Positions 1-6,929 of a DNA stretch of 16,255 bases are shown here, piece after piece; position 1 is the stretch's first letter; each line of letters begins with the position of its first letter. The translations under genes were made by a program, and so were the position numbers. The stretch is from Deltaproteobacteria bacterium (GTDB taxonomy: Bacteria; Desulfobacterota; Desulfarculia; Adiutricales; JAGVGV01), in contig JADFXS010000041.1 of NCBI GenBank assembly GCA_015233515.1, positions 1 to 16,255 on the forward strand, given 5' to 3'. The notes under the pieces are model-generated. The model had not been told where the DNA came from and made no database searches. It worked only from the letters and a program-made list of their open reading frames with translations.

Positions 1-756
1 ATATTCGGGGGTATCTTTGTCCACGAATATGCCCCGTTCAATCAGGTCCGGGTTGTCCTGCTTGGCCTTGGAACCGATGGGCGTGGTCATTTCCTTGAAG
101 TATTCCATCATTTCCACGGCGCCGCCTTGCTTGTTTTTCCGGCCGAAATAGGTGGGGCATTGGGATAATACCTCCACTACGGAAAAACCCTTGTGCAAGA
201 TGGCTTTTCCGATGAGGCCGGATAGTTCGACGGCATGATAGGTGGTGGACCGGGCCACAAAGGAAGCTCCGGCCGCCGCGGCCAGGGCTACCACGTCAAA
301 CATCTGGTCTATATTACCGAATGGAGCCGTAGTGGCCAACGTCCCGGCGCCGGACAAAGGCGAATACTGCCCGCCGGTCATGCCATAGATCCGGTTGTTC
401 ATGACGATGGCGGTTATATCGATGTTTCGCCGGGCGGCGTGAATGAAATGATTACCGCCGATAGCCAGGGCGTCGCCGTCCCCCATGGGGACAATCAGAT
501 TCAGTTCCGGCCGGCTGAGCTTGACGCCGGTGGCGAAAGCCAAAGCTCGTCCATGCAAGGTGTGCAGGGTATGAAAATCAACGTAACCGGAAATGCGGGA
601 CGAACACCCTATGCCCGAGGCCATGACGATGTCGTTCTTACTGATACCCAGCTTTTCCACGGTCCGAAGAAGCGTGTTAAGCACTATGCCGTGTCCGCAA
701 CCCGGGCACCAGATGTGCGGGAAAAAACGGCCTCTGATGTAATCTTTGACAGCCAT
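1..756 (-). CDS. korB: 2-oxoglutarate:ferredoxin oxidoreductase, beta subunit (C-terminus beyond window edge)
   Basis: This is the thiamine-diphosphate (TPP) subunit of the enzyme that interconverts 2-oxoglutarate + CoA and succinyl-CoA + CO2 using ferredoxin, in the cytoplasm. The 252 visible codons contain WCPGCGHG (Cys17, Cys20), GIGCSSR (Cys51) and a later SQCPTYFGRKN. These match the four cysteines that hold a [4Fe-4S] cluster in the family. The TPP/Mg site is GDGDALAIGGNH (about residues 92-103), followed by MNNRIYGMTGGQYSP. The CPTYFGR segment is typical of KorB rather than pyruvate enzymes. The start is the ATG at 756, 3 nt after the korA stop. The SD-like AAGGGGG lies inside the last korA codons, which suggests translational coupling. 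The gene is cut by the left edge of the window. A gamma subunit (korC) would be expected next, outside the window. Confidence 0.93.
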   Translation of the reverse strand, partial: MAVKDYIRGRFFPHIWCPGCGHGIVLNTLLRTVEKLGISKNDIVMASGIGCSSRISGYVDFHTLHTLHGRALAFATGVKLSRPELNLIVPMGDGDALAIGGNHFIHAARRNIDITAIVMNNRIYGMTGGQYSPLSGAGTLATTAPFGNIDQMFDVVALAAAAGASFVARSTTYHAVELSGLIGKAILHKGFSVVEVLSQCPTYFGRKNKQGGAVEMMEYFKEMTTPIGSKAKQDNPDLIERGIFVDKDTPEY

Positions 757-759
757 GTT

Positions 760-1905
760 TCATACCCCCTTGCCTTGGATAAACCGCAAAAGATTCATGA
801 TGTCCTTAGGGGTGATGAAACTGCCGTCGATGCGGTTGGCCAGAAAGACTCTTTCCGGCTTATCCACGGCCAGCTTGACCGTCCTGGCCATCTGCCCCAT
901 GTTCATTTCCACCACCACAATCTGCGAAGCCCTAGCGCACTTTTCCCGGACTACGTCATACGGAAACGGCCAAAGTGTTTGAAGTTCGAGCAAACCGAAC
1001 TTCTGCCCCCGGGACCGGCGTTCTTCCACGACGTGCAGGGCCGACCGGGCGGAGGCGCCGTAAGAAATCATAATACAGTCGGCGTCTTCCAGGTAATATT
1101 GTTTATATCGACATATCTGGTCGACATTATGGTGGATTTTGTCGGTGAGATGTCTGAGCAGCCCATGAACCACATCCGGATTGTCCGAAGGGAAACCCCA
1201 CATGTCGTGGGCCAGACCGGTGACATTATAACGATGAACGTCGCCGAAATTGGACATGGGCAGACGGCCGTCCTCCCTGGGCAGATAGGGGTGGTAATCC
1301 ACGCCTTCCTTTACCGAAGTCTGCAGGCGGTCCACAATCGCTAAGTCGCCCGGTTCGGGCAGGATCAACTTCTCCCGCATGTGCCCCACTACCTCGTCAA
1401 AGAGGAGGATAACCGGGGTCCGGTAGGTTTCGGATTGATTGAAGGCTTCCACGGTCATGGCGAAAACATCTTGATGATTGGAAGCGGTGATGCAGATGAT
1501 GGCATGATCGCCATGAGTCCCCCAGCGGGCCTGGTTGACGTCGCCTTGGCTGACATGGGTGGGAATACCGGTGGAGGGCCCGCCTCTCATCACGCTGACG
1601 ATGACGCAAGGAATCTCCGCCATAATGGCATAACCCAAGCCTTCCTGCATCAAGGAAAACCCCGGACCGCTGGTGGCGGTCATGACCTTGTTCCCGGTCA
1701 GGGAAGCGCCGATAATGGCGCATATGGAGCCGATCTCATCTTCCATCTGAATGAACTTGCCGCCTCGTTGAGGCAGTCGGGAAGATAGATGCTCGGCGAT
1801 TTCCGTCGATGGCGTGATCGGGTAGCCGGCGAAAAAATTCGAACCGGCATACAGCGCCCCCTCGACGCAAGCTTCATTGCCTTGAACAAATTTGATGTTA
1901 CTCAT
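760..1905 (-). CDS. korA: 2-oxoglutarate:ferredoxin oxidoreductase, alpha subunit
   Basis: This 381-residue subunit pairs with KorB and carries the substrate/CoA-binding part of the 2-oxoacid:ferredoxin oxidoreductase. Family signatures run in order: QGNEACVEGAL (residues 8-18), GYPITPSTE (27-35), EDEIGS (55-60), TSGPGFSLMQEG (78-89), GGPSTGIPT (108-116) and EMNMGQMAR near residue 333. Its length is normal for stand-alone KorA. I chose the ATG at 1905 because the protein then begins MSNIKFVQGNEA, as family members do, with GGGG six bases upstream. The same frame stays open to a GTG at 1935, but that would add ten unconserved residues and has GGAG almost touching the start codon. The TGA stop at 760-762 lies 3 nt before korB. 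The assignment to 2-oxoglutarate rests on the motifs and on the D-A-B gene order. A related branched 2-oxoacid substrate cannot be excluded from sequence alone. Confidence 0.93.
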   Translation of the reverse strand: MSNIKFVQGNEACVEGALYAGSNFFAGYPITPSTEIAEHLSSRLPQRGGKFIQMEDEIGSICAIIGASLTGNKVMTATSGPGFSLMQEGLGYAIMAEIPCVIVSVMRGGPSTGIPTHVSQGDVNQARWGTHGDHAIICITASNHQDVFAMTVEAFNQSETYRTPVILLFDEVVGHMREKLILPEPGDLAIVDRLQTSVKEGVDYHPYLPREDGRLPMSNFGDVHRYNVTGLAHDMWGFPSDNPDVVHGLLRHLTDKIHHNVDQICRYKQYYLEDADCIMISYGASARSALHVVEERRSRGQKFGLLELQTLWPFPYDVVREKCARASQIVVVEMNMGQMARTVKLAVDKPERVFLANRIDGSFITPKDIMNLLRFIQGKGV

Positions 1906-1979
1906 AAATAACCCCAAACAAACAAAACAGCACACTCCAAAGCCGGAACTTGTATGGTCGATCTTCTTTCTTCCGCCAT
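1902..1979 (-). CDS. Possible 25-residue small ORF between korD and korA
   Basis: This ORF begins MAEERRSTIQ and ends VLFVWGYL. Its ATG is 3 nt after the korD stop codon. AAAAGG lies seven bases upstream, a good ribosome-binding spacing. Its TGA overlaps the korA ATG in an ATGA arrangement, a common sign of coupled translation. The N-terminal half is charged and the C-terminal half is hydrophobic (about ten residues, too short for an ordinary membrane helix). I recognise no family. It could be a translated spacer that carries ribosomes from korD to korA, a small accessory peptide, or chance. The neat fit on both sides and the SD are the only evidence. Confidence 0.35.
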   Translation of the reverse strand: MAEERRSTIQVPALECAVLFVWGYL

Positions 1980-1982
1980 ATT

Positions 1983-2210
1983 TCAGCCTTTTGGGGTGTC
2001 TTCAGTGTCATCGGTAATGATTTCCAGGGCCAGATCCGGGCAGCGGATTTCACATAACCTACAAGCTATGCAGTCCGACGGACGAGCAGCCACCGCCTTC
2101 TCCTCTTCATCCAACTCCAGGACTTTCTTGGGGCAAAAATGGACGCATATGCCGCACCCCTTGCACCATTCCCGATCGATTAAATGCTCTTTAAGTTTTG
2201 CCTTGGCCAT
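1983..2210 (-). CDS. korD: 2-oxoglutarate:ferredoxin oxidoreductase, ferredoxin-like delta subunit
   Basis: This 75-residue protein has two 4Fe-4S binding motifs. The first is CKGCGICVHFCP (Cys16, 19, 22, 26) and the second is CIACRLCEIRCP (Cys47, 50, 53, 57), each in the CxxCxxCxxxCP pattern of bacterial 2[4Fe-4S] ferredoxins. Immediately upstream of korA and korB it fits the small electron-transfer subunit that passes electrons from the alpha/beta core to external ferredoxin. The start is the ATG at 2210, preceded by a purine-rich AAGGAAAGGG about nine bases away. It is the first gene of the operon and has a recognisable promoter about 80 bp upstream. The acidic tail ITDDTEDTPKG is probably unstructured. 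Confidence 0.92.
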   Translation of the reverse strand: MAKAKLKEHLIDREWCKGCGICVHFCPKKVLELDEEEKAVAARPSDCIACRLCEIRCPDLALEIITDDTEDTPKG

Positions 2211-2265
2211 GCGGGTTCCCTTTCCTTAATGACCTCAGAACGCTGATTCTCGATTTTATTATACA

Positions 2266-2279
2266 TTCCCACACGGGAA
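2266..2279. promoter_or_regulatory. Operator-like dyad TTCCC-N4-GGGAA
   Basis: A 5-bp inverted repeat with a 4-bp spacer lies just downstream of the predicted start of korD transcription, and directly upstream of the second TATAAT box on the minus strand. Its position would suit repressor control of the operon. The dyad is short and I cannot match it to a known regulator, so chance is quite possible. Confidence 0.2.
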
Positions 2280-2290
2280 ATATCCTTGGT

Positions 2291-2318
2291 ATTATAGATG
2301 TATTTCTCATGGAGGCAA
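2291..2318 (-). promoter_or_regulatory. Candidate sigma70 promoter for the korDAB operon
   Basis: On the minus strand TTGCCT (-35, 2318-2313) and a perfect TATAAT (-10, 2296-2291) are separated by 16 bp. Transcription would start near 2284 and give a leader of about 74 nt before korD. A second perfect TATAAT lies at 2263-2258, but it has no convincing -35 element. Promoter strength is inferred from consensus only. Confidence 0.55.
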
Positions 2319-2976
2319 CCCCAATATGACTCTAATTCACCACTTGCGGGTATGGAGGCACGTAACTTCCGGCGGCAACGCTCGTTTCCCCAGGGATTTA
2401 CGCGCTCTATCCGCGATTTGATGGCGGATTTGGGATGAGCTCCGGCCCGATGTTTTTGCCGCGTTGCTTGAATAAGGAACAAGGCCGCGCCCTGGAGAAG
2501 ACGTTCCCGCGTTGAAGCCGGAGGGGCCCTGAGATGTTACCGGCGTCGAACCTCGAAGCCCGTGGATTTTGAGCGAGCCGGACTTGAATTTATACGATAT
2601 ACTTATTGACGGGCGAGGTAATTGCAAAACTGCCCTTTTGGCCCGACTCTTCGTCGATCTCAATTTTGAAGCTCTCAAAATACGTCCGTATTCCTGCGGC
2701 TTCAAAATCTCGCTCTCCTCGATCCGGGCCAAAAATCCTAGTTTTGCCATCACCTCGGGTAATAAAGACTCGGGACAAACACGCTACCGGGCAGACAATC
2801 TGTTCGAGTGGTTCTCGAAAGTTTCTTCGTTTTGAAGCATTATTGTCATTTCGAGGAGCGGCACAGGCCGCGACGAGAAATCTCCAACACTACCAAGTCA
2901 CAATGAGATTTCTCCCTTCGGTCGAAATGACAGACTGGGGTGTTTGCCAATGATCTGAGATTTTGATCGCATCATT
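2319..2976. other. Divergent intergenic region without a recognisable gene
   Basis: Between the kor promoter and the promoter of the plus-strand gene there is no ORF with both a good start and family motifs. Open frames exist on both strands (minus 2337-2753 and 2590-2835, plus 2606-2953). They overlap one another, lack clear ribosome-binding sites, and one is rich in Ser/Arg/Pro, as in translated non-coding DNA. The minus frame around 2590-2778 (TTG start, reads VFITRGDGKTRIFGPDRG) has the most protein-like composition and could be the remnant of a gene. The right part of the region is occupied by the palindromic element at 2844-2932. Confidence 0.6.
2844..2932. repeat. 89-bp imperfect palindromic (REP/MITE-like) element
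   Basis: The outer arms TGTCATTTCGA (2844-2854) and TCGAAATGACA (2922-2932) are perfect reverse complements. The inner arms GAGAAATCTC (2875-2884) and GAGATTTCTC (2905-2914) also are. A third, nested hairpin GCGGC-ACAG-GCCGC sits at 2858-2871 inside the left half only, so the two halves differ in length. There is no coding capacity. The arms resemble dispersed intergenic palindromes I have seen in environmental anaerobe genomes. Dispersal in this genome is inferred, since only one copy is in the window. It could also act as a transcriptional boundary in the divergent region. Confidence 0.7.
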
Positions 2977-3005
2977 TCGAAAAAACTTTCGCGCATCGCT
3001 ATAAT
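2977..3005 (+). promoter_or_regulatory. Candidate sigma70 promoter for the Tudor-knot/transglutaminase gene
   Basis: TCGAAA (2977-2982, four of six consensus bases) and a perfect TATAAT (3000-3005) are spaced by 17 bp. The predicted start near 3012 would give a 5' leader of about 26 nt. That leader includes the ribosome-binding site AAGGTG at 3027-3032, five bases before the ATG at 3038. Confidence 0.55.
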
Positions 3006-3037
3006 TCCTGAAGATTACTGAAAAATAAGGTGCCGGA

Positions 3038-4477
3038 ATGAAAAAAAACCGACTTTATGTCCTTTGTGTCCTGGCGGCTTTGATCTGTATCGGGCTCGGT
3101 CCGGAGTCGGCTTGGGCCTTCAAGACCGCGGACAAGGTGGAAGTGCTGTGGAGCGGGGTCTGGTATTCGGCTACGGTCGTCAAAACCGACGCCGACAAAT
3201 GCCTCATCAACTTTGACGGCTATGATTCCTCCTGGGATGAATGGGTGGGACCGGACCGAATCAGGGCCAAAGGCGCTTCTTCGGAGTCGACGGATAAACC
3301 GACCAAGGAAGCCAAGGCCCCCGACGCCATCCCGGATTGGAAAAACATGTCCAAGGATCAACTCAAAAATATGAGCGCCAAGCCGGAATTGACGCCTGAC
3401 CCCAAGGCCGCCCAAAGACGAAAAGAATTGGGCTTTAACTTCCAAGAGGGCGATCGGGTTGAAGTCCTGTGGTTCGGCTGGTGGACCGAAGCCAAAATTC
3501 TCAAGAAGAAAGGTGATTTGTATCTGGTCGGCTTTAAGGAATCCGACCGCGGTTTTGACGAGTGGGTGGGCACGGATCGTCTGCGGCATATGCTGTGGAA
3601 AGATACTTTTGTGGTCAAACTGACCAAGCCCAACCCGAGCCTGATCGATCAGAACTATCAAGCGCCGGGCTTGAAAACCCCTGACCCGGCCTTACCCGAA
3701 GTGCAAAAAAGCCTCCGCGACCTGGCCCAGCGCCATGCCCGGCTGGCCGAGGAATTAGGCAAGCTGCCCGATTTACAGGACGGCATCACACCCAAGGAAA
3801 AAGCAGCCCTGCAAGTCATTATGGATATATTCGACCGTGAACCCAAACTGATGGGCAAGGTCTTCGAAGCCATGGACCAGATAGGATTGCCCAAAATCAG
3901 GCGTTATAACACTCCCCTTCAGGCCCTGTTCTGGATGGCTCAAAACAGCCGGCCGGCCGAAGTGGAAAAACTGATTAAAAACTACTCGCTATCGGCCTTG
4001 CTGAAACAGGCCTGGAATTTTAAACCAGCGGCCCTATGGAATGATCTGGACATCGTCGCCGACCGGATGAATGCTCCTGAGCTGATAAATTATTTCATCG
4101 CCAAGGCTTTTATTTACAATTGGGACTATTTCAATGAATACCTCGAACCGAAAACCATTCTGGAGAAGCGGACGGGGGTATGCGTGCACTTCGCGATCCT
4201 CGGCACCCACTGCTTGGCCAACGCGGGGTACGACGTGACGAACTACTCGATTTTCTGGGGTGACAACAGCTATAGGACCGGGCATGCGGTCACCGTGGTC
4301 AATAAGAACAACCTTCTCTATATAGTGGTCGATTCGGAAAAACTCGGCATCATCCAGGGCCCGTTTAAAACATTTGACGACGTCGGCGCGGCCATTGCCC
4401 GCGGTCCCATTCATCGCAAGACCCAGGAACAGAACGCCGAGTTGCTCTATCACCTGAAAGGTGAATACGTCCAATGA
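3038..4477 (+). CDS. Exported protein with two Tudor-knot-like domains and a transglutaminase-like cysteine peptidase domain
   Basis: The 479-residue protein begins with a clear Sec signal peptide (MKKNR, a hydrophobic core, then ESAWA-F with likely cleavage after residue 27). Two copies of a small beta-barrel-like domain follow, at about 28-78 and 134-185. Both have the pattern KVEVLW/RVEVLW-x-G-x-W ... DEWVGxDRxR, which resembles Tudor-knot/agenet folds. A helical stretch covers roughly 220-370. The C-terminal part shows GVCVHFA (Cys382), TGHAVTVV (His416) and YIVVDSEK (Asp432), which is the order and spacing of the catalytic Cys-His-Asp triad of the transglutaminase-like superfamily. A hydrolytic or crosslinking role in the cell envelope is therefore likely, but the substrate is unknown. 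The gene stands alone on the plus strand, divergent from korD and convergent with the phosphatase gene (32-bp gap). ATG 3038 is supported by AAGGTG and by the signal peptide. Confidence 0.75.
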   Translation: MKKNRLYVLCVLAALICIGLGPESAWAFKTADKVEVLWSGVWYSATVVKTDADKCLINFDGYDSSWDEWVGPDRIRAKGASSESTDKPTKEAKAPDAIPDWKNMSKDQLKNMSAKPELTPDPKAAQRRKELGFNFQEGDRVEVLWFGWWTEAKILKKKGDLYLVGFKESDRGFDEWVGTDRLRHMLWKDTFVVKLTKPNPSLIDQNYQAPGLKTPDPALPEVQKSLRDLAQRHARLAEELGKLPDLQDGITPKEKAALQVIMDIFDREPKLMGKVFEAMDQIGLPKIRRYNTPLQALFWMAQNSRPAEVEKLIKNYSLSALLKQAWNFKPAALWNDLDIVADRMNAPELINYFIAKAFIYNWDYFNEYLEPKTILEKRTGVCVHFAILGTHCLANAGYDVTNYSIFWGDNSYRTGHAVTVVNKNNLLYIVVDSEKLGIIQGPFKTFDDVGAAIARGPIHRKTQEQNAELLYHLKGEYVQ

Positions 4478-4509
4478 GTGAAAACTTTACTGGATGGAAC
4501 TTCGCGGGT

Positions 4510-5751
4510 TTACGTCGTTTCCGCGACCATTTCACCTTTATATTGAAAAACCAGAACGCTCAGATCGTCGTCAGGTGATTGTGTTCCGCGGAAATCATCC
4601 ACCGCGGCATATATTCCCTGGGCCAAATCCGAAGGGCTGGACCCGCTTAGCGTGGTGAGCATCTCCTGGAGCCGATCTTCGCCAAATAATTCATTCGCCG
4701 CGTTGCGGGTTTCGATCACGCCATCGCTGTACAGCACCACTTTGTCTCCAGGCTTTAGCGGTGTCGTTCCTTGGCCGAAAGGCAAGGCCCGAACACCAAT
4801 AACCGGGCCGGATACCGTAAGGAGCTCCAGCATGCCCTCCTGTCTGACGACGACCGGTGTACAGTGAGCCGCATTGCTGTATGTCAGTTGGCCGGTAGAT
4901 AGATCGAGAACCATGTAAATGATGGTAAAATGGCGTCTAAATCGACGGAAAGGGAATTCGCGCTCCAGGATTTCCAACACCGCCTCGGGAGACCTTATAT
5001 CAGCCGGGCCGCTTGAATTATCCAACAGCACGCCGGTATGCGGATTCATGAGCTGATAGACCAGAAGCGAAATCATGGCCGACGGGGCGCCGTGACCGGC
5101 GACATCCAGAAGGTAAATGCCGATGTGATCCTTATCTAGAGACAGAACATTGAGTATATCGCCGCCAACCGCGTCACAGGGTTGAAACTTCCAGGCAAAA
5201 GTCACTCTTTCCGTATCGGGAAGCCGCATCGGCAACAGACCTTGCTGTATTGCGCCGGAAGCCTTGAGATCTTCGTCGAGCTTAAGTTGTTTGGTAATGA
5301 GATCGGCCTTTTGAATCTCCAATACGGTCACATCGTAGAGGATCAGAAGAATCATTTCCCGACCTTTAAAGGAAATATATCGAGTGCTGTACTCGAAAAA
5401 TCGCGTTGTCGGAACGGAATCGACGATGAAGGTGTGACTCAGTTTTTTGCGATCCGTGGGGACATGTTGCAGAAAAGCGTCCTGAGCCGACCGGCGCAAC
5501 GAGCAGTAATTACAATGAGATGTATCGCCGCAGAGTTTGCGCTCCGTGACCGCGAAGATACAGCCCAGGGCATTGCCGCAACGCCGGCCCAAGGCCTCGT
5601 CTCGCGTTTTTCCGAACAAGATTTGGTAGGCGTCATTGACTTCCTGGATTTGCATATCCTGATCCATGAGCATGACCAGGGCTGGAATTTTCTCGAAAAG
5701 TATGTTCAGAAAATCATTAGATTCTCGTAAATCATTCAAGCTTATGGTCAT
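4510..5751 (-). CDS. PAS-PP2C (RsbU/SpoIIE-type) serine phosphatase with cysteine-rich PAS domain
   Basis: From the ATG at 5751 the protein has 413 residues. An N-terminal PAS domain (about 12-145, PALVMLMDQDMQIQEVNDAY) contains an inserted cysteine group, Cys58, 64, 74, 80 and 83. A short coiled linker (about 145-175) leads to a PP2C-type domain with family motifs: DAVGGDILNV (Asp198), LLDVAGHGAPSAM (Asp216), LYSDGVIE (Asp343) and SPDDDLSVLVF near the C-terminus. These acidic residues bind the metal ions of PPM phosphatases. Such enzymes dephosphorylate STAS-domain anti-anti-sigma factors. I prefer ATG 5751 (GGTGGA five bases upstream) over the in-frame ATG at 5775, which has no SD. The gene lies downstream of the RsbW-like gene on the same strand, and the pair looks like the two enzymes of a partner switch. 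No membrane segment is seen, so it should be cytoplasmic. Confidence 0.87.
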   Translation of the reverse strand: MTISLNDLRESNDFLNILFEKIPALVMLMDQDMQIQEVNDAYQILFGKTRDEALGRRCGNALGCIFAVTERKLCGDTSHCNYCSLRRSAQDAFLQHVPTDRKKLSHTFIVDSVPTTRFFEYSTRYISFKGREMILLILYDVTVLEIQKADLITKQLKLDEDLKASGAIQQGLLPMRLPDTERVTFAWKFQPCDAVGGDILNVLSLDKDHIGIYLLDVAGHGAPSAMISLLVYQLMNPHTGVLLDNSSGPADIRSPEAVLEILEREFPFRRFRRHFTIIYMVLDLSTGQLTYSNAAHCTPVVVRQEGMLELLTVSGPVIGVRALPFGQGTTPLKPGDKVVLYSDGVIETRNAANELFGEDRLQEMLTTLSGSSPSDLAQGIYAAVDDFRGTQSPDDDLSVLVFQYKGEMVAETT

Positions 5752-5838
5752 ACGAATCCACCCGTGAGCTTCCATGTCGGAAGCAAAATTTTTTTGTGGC
5801 GAAAACCGACCTAGTCGACGCCACTTTCCATCAGTCGA

Positions 5839-6741
5839 TCAATCGGCGGCGGTCGTGTTAACCCGCACCTTTACCGTATTGCCGTTGCCCTGATATTCGA
5901 GTCCGTCGAAGCTGAACATGCGAGCCATGGCGATGCCGCGGCCGTTTGGATCACGGACGCGTTCCGGATCCAAGTCCAGATAGCACTGGCAATCAAAACC
6001 TACCCCTTCATCTCCGATGGTCAGCATAATTTCGCTAGGGCGTCTTTCTAATTCCACAACGACTTTTCGTTCGCCGTAGCAATCCATTGATAACCGGCGT
6101 TCTACTTCGCTGATCCAGGTCCCCGCAATGACAAATTGTTTTTTTTCATCATAGGTGATGCCTAAATTACCGTGTTCGACGGCGTTTATCAACAATTCCT
6201 GCAAACCCATGACTACGCGTCCGGGATCGGGGCAAGCACGAGCGAGAATGGTCGCCAGTTCGCGGGCCTCGTTCAAGGTCCGACACCGGAAGACGCCGAA
6301 GTCGAGAAAATCCAAGGAACGCTCCGCCTGCCGCAGGGTTTCCAGCGTTTTGAGGCGTTCGTGATATTCATCGATAGCCTCTTCGACGATAGCCCACAGA
6401 AGGTCACGCTGCAAAGGCTTGGTCAGGTAATAATAGGCTCCTTCAGCCAGTCCCTCGCGGATGCTCGCCGCATCGCCCAGGCTGGTCTCCATGATGACGG
6501 GGATATGCTTTAAATTCGGGTCGGCCTTGATCCGACGTAAGAGTTCCATGCCGTTCATACCCGGCAACTGGCGGTCCAGCAGGATGCTGTGGAATCTACC
6601 CCTATCCTCGGAAAGCAGTTCCCACGCGGATTCGCCATCGGCCACACTGGTGACTCCAATATCGTGGGCGGTCAGTATATGTTCTATCAAATCGGAAATG
6701 ATCTCTTCATCTTCGATCACCAGAATGTGTTTTTCACTCAT
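5839..6741 (-). CDS. Response regulator receiver fused to RsbW-like serine kinase/anti-sigma ATPase domain
   Basis: The 300-residue protein starts with a complete receiver domain: acidic pair Asp11/Glu12, phosphoacceptor Asp56 in SILLDRQLPGMNG, Thr86/Ser87, and Lys108 in LTKPL. A short helical linker (about 118-145) follows. The C-terminal GHKL ATPase domain has an N-box ELLINAVEHGNLG (Asn186), a G1 box GDEGVGFD (Asp244) and a second glycine motif NGRGIAMAR. The ELLxNAxEHG form is that of RsbW/SpoIIAB-type kinases rather than histidine kinases, and there is no phosphoacceptor histidine. It probably phosphorylates a STAS protein and may bind a sigma factor, with activity switched by phosphorylation of its receiver. 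The start ATG 6741 has GAGGG eight bases upstream. The phosphatase gene follows after a gap of roughly 60-90 bp, depending on its start. The dCache hybrid kinase ends 188 bp upstream and is a natural phosphodonor candidate. Confidence 0.87.
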   Translation of the reverse strand: MSEKHILVIEDEEIISDLIEHILTAHDIGVTSVADGESAWELLSEDRGRFHSILLDRQLPGMNGMELLRRIKADPNLKHIPVIMETSLGDAASIREGLAEGAYYYLTKPLQRDLLWAIVEEAIDEYHERLKTLETLRQAERSLDFLDFGVFRCRTLNEARELATILARACPDPGRVVMGLQELLINAVEHGNLGITYDEKKQFVIAGTWISEVERRLSMDCYGERKVVVELERRPSEIMLTIGDEGVGFDCQCYLDLDPERVRDPNGRGIAMARMFSFDGLEYQGNGNTVKVRVNTTAAD

Positions 6742-6929
6742 GGATTATATCCCTCGGTTTTTTAAAGCAAACCAGTCTGTTGACGTTGTATGTATCTATG
6801 AAACTAGTAATCATCTTCGTCTTGTGGTCCAAGAGCCGCTGCTCGAGATTGTCGGCTGCCTCCAAGTCCATTCGGCCACGCTTGGGGTTCTCCCCCGGAA
6901 GCGCCAGATTTTCCAGCCGGGACAAAAGA

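Noticed and set aside
235..1788. Long plus-strand open frames (235-1344 and 1381-1788)
   Set aside because: They lie antisense to korA and korB, which have full family motifs. The translated products are low-information, as expected for the complement of coding DNA.
1906..1935. N-terminal extension of KorA from GTG 1935
   Set aside because: The extra residues (MCCFVCLGLF) do not fit the family N-terminus, and the only SD-like bases touch the GTG. ATG 1905 is better.
2180..2482. Minus-strand frame running into korD from upstream
   Set aside because: It overlaps korD in another frame, covers the predicted promoter and has no recognisable motifs.
2999..3661. Minus-strand 220-codon frame opposite the Tudor-knot gene
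   Set aside because: It is the shadow of a gene with a signal peptide, promoter, SD and repeated domains on the plus strand.
4502..4526. TCGCGG/CCGCGA inverted repeat near the convergent gene ends as a shared terminator
   Set aside because: The stem is six base pairs with a 13-base loop, overlaps the phosphatase stop codon and has no T-run on either strand. The 32-bp gap shows no convincing terminator.
5182..5730. Plus-strand 182-codon frame
   Set aside because: It is antisense to the PAS and linker part of the phosphatase, which has clear catalytic motifs.
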